Assembly (NCBI RefSeq): GCF_052324685.1
Contig: NC_135220.1
Coordinates: forward strand, 5,311,350-5,375,349
DNA from: Brachyhypopomus gauderio
Taxonomy: Eukaryota > Chordata > Actinopteri > Gymnotiformes > Hypopomidae
DNA length: 64,000 bases
Reading direction: 5' to 3'
The stretch's first letter is position 1; every line of letters begins with the position of its first letter. Positions 56,684-64,000 of this stretch are shown here, piece by piece. The position numbers were made by a program, and so were the translations under genes. Under the pieces are notes generated by a model. It had not been told where the DNA came from and did no database searches. It was given only the letters and a program-made list of their open reading frames with translations.

Positions 56684-58111
56684 CGCATGCGCGATACTTT
56701 TCTTGTGTCCGTGTCGATTTTGTGATTTTTCCATGTTTGTCTGCAGGCGTTCCGTGATAGTGACGAGGCCAGAACACGACTGGTGGACTCGTATGACCTC
56801 ATGTTGGGGTTCTACGGCGTCCAGCTGCTGAGCCGTGACACTGGGGAGGTCAAGCGTGCGGAGAACTGGAGAGAGCGCTTCGCCAACCTGGAGCGGTGAG
56901 TCGCACGCCACTCCCGGCCTGGTACCGCTCTCCCTGGACCACACGTCTCATTTACACAGAATGATGGGATACGTTTATACCAGCCAGGAAGAAAAAGCTC
57001 CTCGCATGCTGGTTTAGCTGTACATGTTATCTGCTACTGCAGATGTGTGATGAGATTAACTGATTTTCCTGTTCTGGTGTTGTTGGGCAGGAATATGCAC
57101 AACAACCTGCGGATCACCCGGATGCTGAAGTGTTTGGGCGAGCTGGGATTCGAGCACTTCCAGCCGCCACTGGTGCGTTTCTTCCTGGAGGAGACGCTGG
57201 TCCGGAAGAACCTGAGTAGCGTGAAGCGTAGTGTCCTCGACTACTTCCTGTTTGCCGTGCGAGACAAGCGAGAACGCAGGAAGTTGATCCGCTACGCCTT
57301 CCAGCACTTCGAGCCAAAAGACAAGTTCGTGTGGTGCCCCAGGAGAGTGCAAAAACGCTTCAAGAAGAAGGCGGAGAAGAAGCAGGACTCCTCCGTGGGT
57401 AACGGGCAAGCGGCCATGACGGACGAGGGCCGGCCGCACGTTATGGAGAGAGACGGCAAGAGCGTTGAGCCCCAAAAAGAGAGTGATGACGACCCCATGA
57501 GTGTCGACTTAGAAAAACAGCTTGAAGGCACCTCGGTGGATCCTGAACCAAACCTGGTGGGTTCTCCTGTGGATCCGGTGACACTCAACAACAGCACTAG
57601 TGTTGACAATGGAGAGATGGAACACTCCAGTAGTACTGAATCCAGTATGGCTAAAAACCAGGATGGGAATGAAGAGGAGAACAAGACCAGTCAGACGGCG
57701 CCAGACAAAGACCCAGCTGACCTCCAGTCGGTGGTGCCGCTCGGCCCGGGGGAAGACTCCACCGAGACCAAGGGGCACGGCGGGCCAGAGAGCGACCGTT
57801 CGCCGAACCTTTCCAGCACGCCAGACGAGAGCGTGAACGTGACGGACAACAACGTGGCGTCAGTGCAGGCTGCGGTGGAGAGCCCCAAACACGTCCCGCC
57901 CTGCTCCTCACAAAGCCAACGGGCAGAAACGCTCCCCAGGACCGAGGCGGCTGGCGTGGTAGCTCTTCCTGACCATGCAGAGACTTCCGGGGTGAGTGGT
58001 GGCTCGCCGCAGGGCCATGGGGAGGTGGTCTCGGACAAGCACAGCGGCGGTGGCGATGGCGTGGAGCTCATGGACACGGAGCCGAGCACAGCAGGAAGAG
58101 GAAGTCCGTAA
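51198..58111 (+). CDS. ogfr: Opioid growth factor receptor, seven exons
   Basis: Exons: 51198-51323, 52644-52712, 55755-55836, 55924-56002, 56362-56428, 56747-56895 and 57091-58111 (TAA at 58109). All introns are GT-AG with matching phases, giving 530 aa. The start MEDDLVCEYDSTWDTES resembles the mammalian N-terminus. The OGFr N-terminal conserved domain spans about residues 55-275: YRHGYP, PNLKFYLNEI, HSYIQWLFPLREPGVN, SYDLMLGFYGVQL, NNLRITRMLKCLGELG, PPLVRFFLEETLVR and DKFVWCPRR. A basic cluster RRVQKRFKKKAEKK (275-288) could be a nuclear localisation signal, consistent with the known nuclear-envelope/nuclear action of OGFR in binding met-enkephalin and restraining proliferation. The tail (290-530) is acidic, Ser/Pro-rich and low complexity, with short S-V-D motifs (MSVDLE, TSVDPE, TSVDNG) instead of the long repeats of human OGFR. 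Intron 2 is a giant 43-bp satellite. Same strand and neighbour of col9a3, as in mammals. Confidence 0.96.
51324..52643 (+). other. ogfr intron 1
   Basis: Unique sequence, CpG-rich near the 5' end. It begins gtacgt and ends tttcctcag. No repeats or extra exons seen. Confidence 0.6.
52713..55617 (+). repeat. 43-bp splice-junction satellite filling ogfr intron 2 (about 67 units)
   Basis: Starting at the authentic donor of ogfr exon 2, a 43-bp unit repeats with almost perfect periodicity: donors at 52713, 52756, 53100 (9 units), 55551 (66 units) and 55594 (67 units) all fall on the exact register. Each unit reads gtaagtcaccatgtctgtrg, then ggattacagacac, then agctatcta. Its end resembles the end of exon 2 (tacagacac-ggatatcca) and is followed again by gtaagt. 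The right-edge copy (about 55530-55550) is closest to the exon, with aactacagacatggatatcc. A few copies lose the donor (ataagt at about 53143 and 54433) or change it (gtatgt at 53100). Confidence 0.97.
56633..56680. repeat. (GT)n microsatellite in ogfr intron 5
   Basis: About 24 GT units, 66 bases before the exon 6 acceptor. Confidence 0.96.
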
Positions 58112-61099
58112 GAGCGTGGCAGAACTGAGCAGCCTGTGGACGAGGCCGTATGAGTAAACGTCTGCAGATGAACACCAGTGAGGGAGCGAAAAATGTGATC
58201 ATGTGCCGAAATATGCACAAACAAAATAAAAGTACATTCTTGGGTGGGAGAATTTAGCTGTTTTGTTTGTTTGTTTTTTGTATGTTTTAGATGTAAACAT
58301 CACCATCCTAAAGGGTACGTGTGGTCCTAACATTTCTGCTTGCCCCTCTTTACAATCCACCACCTTTGAGTCATTAAATTATTTTGGTGAGGAACATTAA
58401 CGTGGTCTGGATCCTCAGTGTCGTGTTGTCTTTGGGAACTTCATCCATGATGCTTGATGACCTCTGACCTGGCCAACTCTGACAGAGCAGGCGCAGTTTG
58501 ATAAGGGGATTTTTTTTCTTTTTTTTTTTTCCTTTTTTTTTTTTTTTTACCGTTGGATCAGGTGTTTTCATATGAAACAGAAGTGCTCACATTTACTGTG
58601 TGGGAAGATCAGTCTAGTATAATTTCTGTGAAAGACCAATGAGACTCAACTCTGTTTATGGAGTGTGTGCACAGAATGTGTCTTTATCCAGATTAGTGAG
58701 TGTAAATCAAACAGGAAGTTCTCCAAAGCCTGTGAAAGCAGACTGGTGAGCTCGTTCTGCTGAATACGAGAGAGAAGCCAGGACTCCTCACTGCTGTCAC
58801 AGAAGGACCACCACCTGCACCTCGCCACGCTTTCGTTTGCACTGAAATACAAATATACCATAGTATACTATATTACACCAGAAAATGAAGACTATAAGGC
58901 TGAGTTTGTCAGACCCGTATAGAGTCTAAGCTCAGACTAGAAAGGATTTCCTACTTCACCCTTTATGCTCTTCCTCTTTACGAAAGTTGGCTTCCCACAC
59001 CAAAGATGAGCCCTAAACTAAGACTGAAATGAAGTCTTGGTGACTCGCATGACTGGTTTGTCCAAGACTACACTAACTGTCCTTTAGACATCCAGCTTGG
59101 GTGATTTAATGGTGGATTAAATAATTTTAATGGACATATTGGGTGATTTAATGGCTCAGTGTACACATTGCTGATTACCGTTGTTAGGGGGGTTAGTTTA
59201 GCTGTGTTGGTGTAGCTGGTGTACACACCAAACCCCTGGGCTTGGTTTACATGGTGGATCCGCACTGGAAACGCTTTGTAGCTGTGGCTTTGTCATAATC
59301 GGGTCTGGGAACCTGGTGGTTCGCCTGCTTCTTGGCGTTTTTGGGTCCGTGGTCAGTGGGGTTTCTTGTCCGTTGTTCAGAACCAGGTTCTCACCAGACT
59401 GTCTTTTGGTTTTCTGCTTTCTTGTTTTTCATCTCTGGGCCCTTGTTCAGTTCTGTCCGATGCCTTTTGGACCCACTGGTCACCGATATGTCTGCTCCAG
59501 TTCTTCCTGCCAGTTTAAACACATCACGCACCTCAGATAGATTCAGTGACTGCTCCTGCACAGCACCGGTCTGTTTTTCGCCGTCATTTTGGTCGCTCAT
59601 GTAAGACGCCAGTATGTTGGATATACTGTGCTGGACTGGGCAGTCTGCTAAATGCAGTATGAAGGTGTTCAGGCTTTTGTGCTCTCTCAACTTTAATGCA
59701 CTGCTTAAACGAAAAGTGTCTTATAATGGGCAGAGTTGTGCCACGAAGGAACTGGTTTGATTGTATGAATTCGTTTTGCTTTTTCTTTCCTAGCAAGATG
59801 CTTGTGACTGAATGTTTTGTGACCAGCTACCAAGTCACATAATAAATGAAGACTCTGAAGAGCCATGCTCAGTATTATTTTGTTGTGTTGTGTTTTCTAA
59901 TGTTATATACTCATGGAGATGTGATGAGTGTTTTGTTGGCTGTGCTGGGTCACCTGTGTTCCAATCCCTTTCCCCACCAATCCAGTTCAATAATTCACTG
60001 AAAAAACTTGAATTTAGCTACGTAGAAGAGGATGTGTGGTGTGTGCTGGTTCTTTGGTGTGTCTCAGTGTTTTACAGATGTGTAATGTTGAGGGCTGTTT
60101 GTGTTTTCAATAGCTAGTACCTAATCGTTTAACTTGAGGCATTTTTGAAGACTCCATATCTAATCTTGGTCTGCTTTGTCTGTTAAACAGTTGCATATTT
60201 CTCTCAAATAAGAAAATAAACAAATAAATAAGAGATTTGGAAGTTTCTGAAGTGATTTGGTCAGTTAAAATTGAAACCTGAGAGCAGATCCCTGGGTTGG
60301 GTGACGGATCTGTCGGCATTGCAGGTTGTAAAGTTACTTTGTCAGATAATTTTTCAGATTAGATTAAATCTACTGTGATTGTGAAAAGTACAAGGTCACT
60401 GAAATAAAACCACTGCGTAGTTCTGGTCACGCAGGCAGAGCAGGTGCTAAAGGTCATGGGTTAATTTCCCAGGGAATGCTGGGAAATGCAGTCCCAAATT
60501 TACGCTGCTTCGTGTGTTTCAGATGAATAACCAGATGTGAAAACACCAATGTACACAGAACAGGAAGGTAGTGAATAACGGCGCATGGTAAATCAAAGCA
60601 ACCCAACCCTAACCCTAACCCACGTGAATGGGGTCAGTGGTACTAACGTGTACAGACATCGCGGATTATCTGGTTAAATGCAGTTAAACGTACGTGCTGG
60701 TGCTCAGAAGCGCTTAACGTTTGCTGGCAATACTGCTGTCGTTTAAGCATCACTACACAATGATGAGTAAACTAATATCGATACTTGAATCATTTTATTA
60801 GGTTGCTGGCCAGATCAGTTACCATCTCTGGTCACTGTAGCAAGTGTTATAAGCCGACATATAGCCTATAATCGTTTATTTAATGGCTTCGTACTAAATT
60901 ATAACTGACTGAAGTAAGGTAGAAAGTAAGGTTGGCCTACGTGACACTGCTTTCACGCGCTGTTCAGATGTCACCCGTTATACGCGCACAAATCTGTGTG
61001 GATACATTACAGTGATGAGCGACGCACGTTCCCACAAATGGGTTTCGTGCTGCTGGATCGCCGTTCCTGTAATTCACAGACCTGACGTCCCACTTTTCA
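58112..61099. other. ogfr 3' UTR and intergenic region to col9a3
   Basis: Mostly unique. It has a poly-T with interruptions at 58508-58550 and a short telomere-like ccaaccctaaccctaaccc at 60602-60621. No exon is recognised. Confidence 0.5.
58225..58230 (+). terminator. ogfr: Polyadenylation signal of ogfr
   Basis: AATAAA lies 114 bases after the ogfr stop, followed by a T/G-rich stretch (ttgtttgtttg, 58262 onward) that fits a downstream cleavage element. Confidence 0.6.
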
Positions 61100-61426
61100 G
61101 GCCACTTGCCGTGACCCCCTCCGTGTCGCGCTCCTCTCTCTTGCCCCCCCCCCTCCTCCGCGCACGCACACACACACACACTCACACACACCTCCACCCC
61201 TCCACCCCAGCACACACACACACACACCCCTCCACCCCAGCACACCCAGCGCGAGTGAGCTCTGCCCCTCCGGCTGGAGACTCGGGTTTATCTCCAGTCA
61301 CTGGAAGGCATTCAGGTCCGCGCGCCGTGAGGTGAAGCAGCGGTCCGTGGCGCTAGACGGGGGGCAGCGAGTGTTCAGCACAGGGAAAACGGGGCTTGAG
61401 TGGTTTTTGCACCCAGAGCTGAATAA
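61100..61426 (+). promoter_or_regulatory. col9a3: Probable col9a3 promoter and 5' UTR
   Basis: GC-rich sequence with a CA-rich low-complexity tract and C-runs (61146-61250) immediately precedes the first coding exon; two copies of a cctccaccccagcaca-type block occur at 61190-61247. Promoter function is inferred only from position. Confidence 0.35.
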
Positions 61427-62365
61427 ATGGCGAAAGGTATGGCGTTGTTCTCGGCTCTCGGGCTGTTCTTCCTTTGCCATCTTTTGACATCATCCGTTGC
61501 CCAGGTAAGTGATTCACCTGCATACAGTGCAGCTGTATCAGCAGTGCCGTGTTCATTGTAAAGTTAATGACTGTTCCTCTGAACTAATTGGCGTGACAAT
61601 TATTAGGGTGCAGAGATGGCTTTGGATAAGGTTGAGAAAACATTTTAAGATAATGTTAGGTTTAAAATACGGCCCTGTTTGGTGATATATATATATATAT
61701 ATATTAATCTGGTACGTAATTCTAGTATACAGACTGTGTCCATGAAGAGTTTCGCGTATAACTGTGAGGTTTGCGGGGTCCCTGGGCTGTGGAATGTGGA
61801 GCTCAGAAGACCAGTGGCCTCTCCACAATGACACCTTTGTTCAAGACGGTCCGCAGAGACAGTTCAGTTAAAATACCACAGTCTGTACCACTACCAGTTG
61901 GGACGAACTAAAACCATACAGTATTTGTGTTTATAATAAGAAAAATTTAAAAATGCTTTGTTATCGAGCACTTTGGTCTTGAGATCGCATTTGAAGTGGC
62001 ATTACTCGTGCGCGTTATTTGCCTCCTGTGCGCGTTTTTGCACGCGCATTGTCTACGTCCGCTACTCTTTACTCTCTAGAGTTGCGGGGGTTTTGTTTTT
62101 TGGTTTTCTAGATATTTATATATGTACTTTGCAGAACAATCATTCTGTTTCGAAACATGCTTCTAAAGTCCATTTAAGCCTGTTTTATGAGGTTGTGGAA
62201 CATTAAAAGGTTTAGTTCCATGTATTTTGGTTGTTCTAATGGACACACATATTTTGAAGTTGACATTATTGATGAAAGGTTTCATGTGTGTTTCAGAGAC
62301 CCGGTCCTCGTGGGTCTGTGGGACTGCCAGGGCCTGCCGGACCCCCGGGGAAGGACGGCACAGAT
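61427..62365 (+). CDS. col9a3: Collagen type IX alpha-3 chain, first two coding exons (gene continues past window end)
   Basis: Exon 1 is 61427-61504 and encodes a 26-residue signal peptide (MAKGMALFSALGLFF..., ending SSVAQ). Exon 2 is 62297-62365 and encodes 23 residues, RPGPRGSVGLPGPAGPP-GKDGTD, a Gly-X-Y stretch. Both junctions are phase 0 with good donors (gtaagt, gtgagt) and an acceptor tttcag. The exon 2 length of 23 codons equals the corresponding segment of human COL9A3 (RVGLPGPPG...GIDG) as I remember it. The product is a FACIT collagen chain of cartilage extracellular matrix that assembles with alpha-1(IX) and alpha-2(IX) on collagen II fibrils. I could not find exon 3 before the window ends, so intron 2 probably continues. 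The choice of col9a3 over col9a2 rests on the adjacent ogfr, its neighbour in mammals. Confidence 0.85.
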
Positions 62366-64000
62366 GTGAGTGAATCGCTTTATGGAAATACCATGCTGAA
62401 GATTTTACGCTAATACCTGTCCATGGTTTCATTATGTAACAGGACCGTTCTGTTTGAAAGGCATCTGAGGGTGATTTCCTCATTTACCAGTTTCCCCAGG
62501 TCTGATCCTGGAGTAATACTCTCTCCGTTAGCTGAGCACCCCCACTTTAATCTCACAACAGGCGTATTGATGGTGTATATTTGGGGGGTGAGGAGCAGGA
62601 AAACCACTCAAATGTAAAAGGACAAAGTTATTCCTGGGCCAACAGAGACACTGCTGTCAATTTTATAATTCAGTATTGAAATAACAGGTCTGTTTTCTCT
62701 CCACAACTAACCTTTTATGATGGAATTGAGTAGACACATTTGTAGAGACATTTAGCAAATTCTGAGCTACAAATCTCATCCTTCACTGAAGGCCCGAATG
62801 GTGCCTGTTCTTAGTGGTCAGTTGGTCATCCTAAAATTGATACTGAAGACTCCACCTCCAAAACGTCATTGGCTGCACCTTGTTAAATGCAGTCACTGAT
62901 GTGTGTAGCTGACCAATGACGTTGCTCATATTTTGTGTTTCCCACGTTCAGGTTTTTTTTCTTTCTTTTGTTTGGGTTTTGTTCTGTTGTGGTTTGATGT
63001 GTTGTCAGGAGGGGGGAGTGATACCATAAATACCTTTTCATCACCCTTGACTATGAGACAGCAAAAAGGACGTTATCATATTATTATCATATTATATTAT
63101 TATAGTTCATGTTACCATACAACGTTCCCATGACCCTATAGTCTGGCCCGCTGTTCTACACATTTGCATATGTAATGTTTTAATTCCCAATCACAACACT
63201 GCTACATTTAAGAGGAAAATGTGTTAGTTTACTAAGAAAACAGTGAGTGTTTCCTGCACAAACAGGGAGCAAGCTGGCAGACAGAGCAGACAGAGGCCCC
63301 ATTCACACTCCTGCACATTCAAACACATCCCTCTGAAGCTGCTACCACATACCCCTCTACATTCCCTCCCCCACACTCCACACCACACTGACAATCCAGA
63401 TTCTGCTGTCAAAATCTTGCCCCCCCCCACACACACACACCCTGCCTTCTCATGGTTTACAGTTATAACTCATTCTCTGCAGTCTCTTGCATGCTGACAA
63501 TAAACGTGGCGTTTTGTGACACTTGTTTGATATGTGTGGGATTTCTTCTTAGAACTTGGATTACAGACGTAACACCCCAGGCTAATTTTGGCATTTTATA
63601 TAAACAGTTTCAGTGTTTTGGTTTATTGGAAATGTCAAATGCTTAAAATGTAAAATAACATGGCGGATTATTTCAGAGGTGTTCTGATGTTACTGGGGTC
63701 CCTGCACACTTGGAGTACATGGAGCAGGTGTGGTGAAGTATCTCCTGACGTGGACGCTGCCCTGTGGGTTTTTGTTGAGATGTTTCCTGCTCGTGGAACA
63801 CTGTGAGCAGTGGCAACACGTCGCTACGAGTGTGAAATAACCAACACGTCGCTACGAGTGTGAAATAACCAACACGTTGCCCTTTGTGGGGACCCCTGTC
63901 AGCTCTGAACATGTGAGGTCTTTGTCCTAAACCCTGATGCCCATGAGGTGTGTGTCAGGTTCGTGTGTGTTGGAGAAGAGTGAAGCTGGTACAGTAGAGA
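62366..64000 (+). other. col9a3: col9a3 intron 2, incomplete at window end
   Basis: No further Gly-X-Y exon was found. Contains a C/CA tract at 63420-63440 and a 28-bp direct duplication (acacgtcgctacgagtgtga) at about 63815-63870. Confidence 0.5.

Noticed and set aside
60602..60621. Interstitial telomere (CCCTAA)n
   Set aside because: Only about three imperfect units; too short to mean a telomere fusion.
63663..63720. col9a3 exon 3
   Set aside because: A tttcag occurs at 63671-63676 but the following sequence does not encode Gly-X-Y triplets.

Overview
This is vertebrate nuclear DNA, almost certainly from a teleost fish. It has spliced genes with GT-AG (and one GC-AG) introns, long CA/GT microsatellites, tRNA-derived SINEs of the fish type and hAT-like DNA transposons. 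Many tandem minisatellites are present; the arrays I delimited add up to roughly a fifth of the window. An otophysan (characin, electric fish or catfish group) is my guess from the SINE head, with low confidence. There is no CRISPR array, rRNA or convincing tRNA gene.

Four protein genes can be built exon by exon. (1) tldc2 (+, 25209-30301, 6 coding exons, 244 aa), a TLDc-domain protein. (2) kcnk15 (-, 35372-36925, 2 coding exons, 402 aa), a TASK-type two-pore potassium channel with a GC-AG intron. (3) ogfr (+, 51198-58111, 7 exons, 530 aa), the opioid growth factor receptor. (4) col9a3 (+, from 61427, first two coding exons; the rest lies beyond the window), collagen IX alpha-3. As I recall the human map, all four orthologs lie on chromosome 20q and OGFR and COL9A3 are direct neighbours there, so the window looks like a conserved linkage block.

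Layout: 1-25.2 kb is gene-free, filled with minisatellites, microsatellites, a three-deep nest of DNA transposons (8.3-10.3 kb) and a SINE inserted in a minisatellite (21.4 kb). 25.2-31.6 kb is tldc2, with tandem arrays in introns 1, 2 and 3. 32-35 kb holds two more arrays, then kcnk15 in reverse. 37-51 kb is gene-free, with a second SINE, a 1.65-kb 23-bp array, a LINE-like tail, a hAT MITE with a perfect 8-bp target duplication and a 1.3-kb array. 51-58 kb is ogfr, whose second intron is almost wholly a 2.9-kb, 43-bp satellite. 61.4-64 kb is the 5' end of col9a3.

The most striking observation is that three separate introns (ogfr intron 2, tldc2 introns 2 and 3) open directly into tandem arrays whose repeat unit is the exon-intron junction itself: the last bases of the exon plus its 5' splice site. 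This gives about 68, 7 and 21 serial copies of a splice-donor-like site beside the authentic one. It suggests that minisatellites were seeded at 5' splice sites, and that these genes must discriminate the real donor from a ladder of near-identical decoys.
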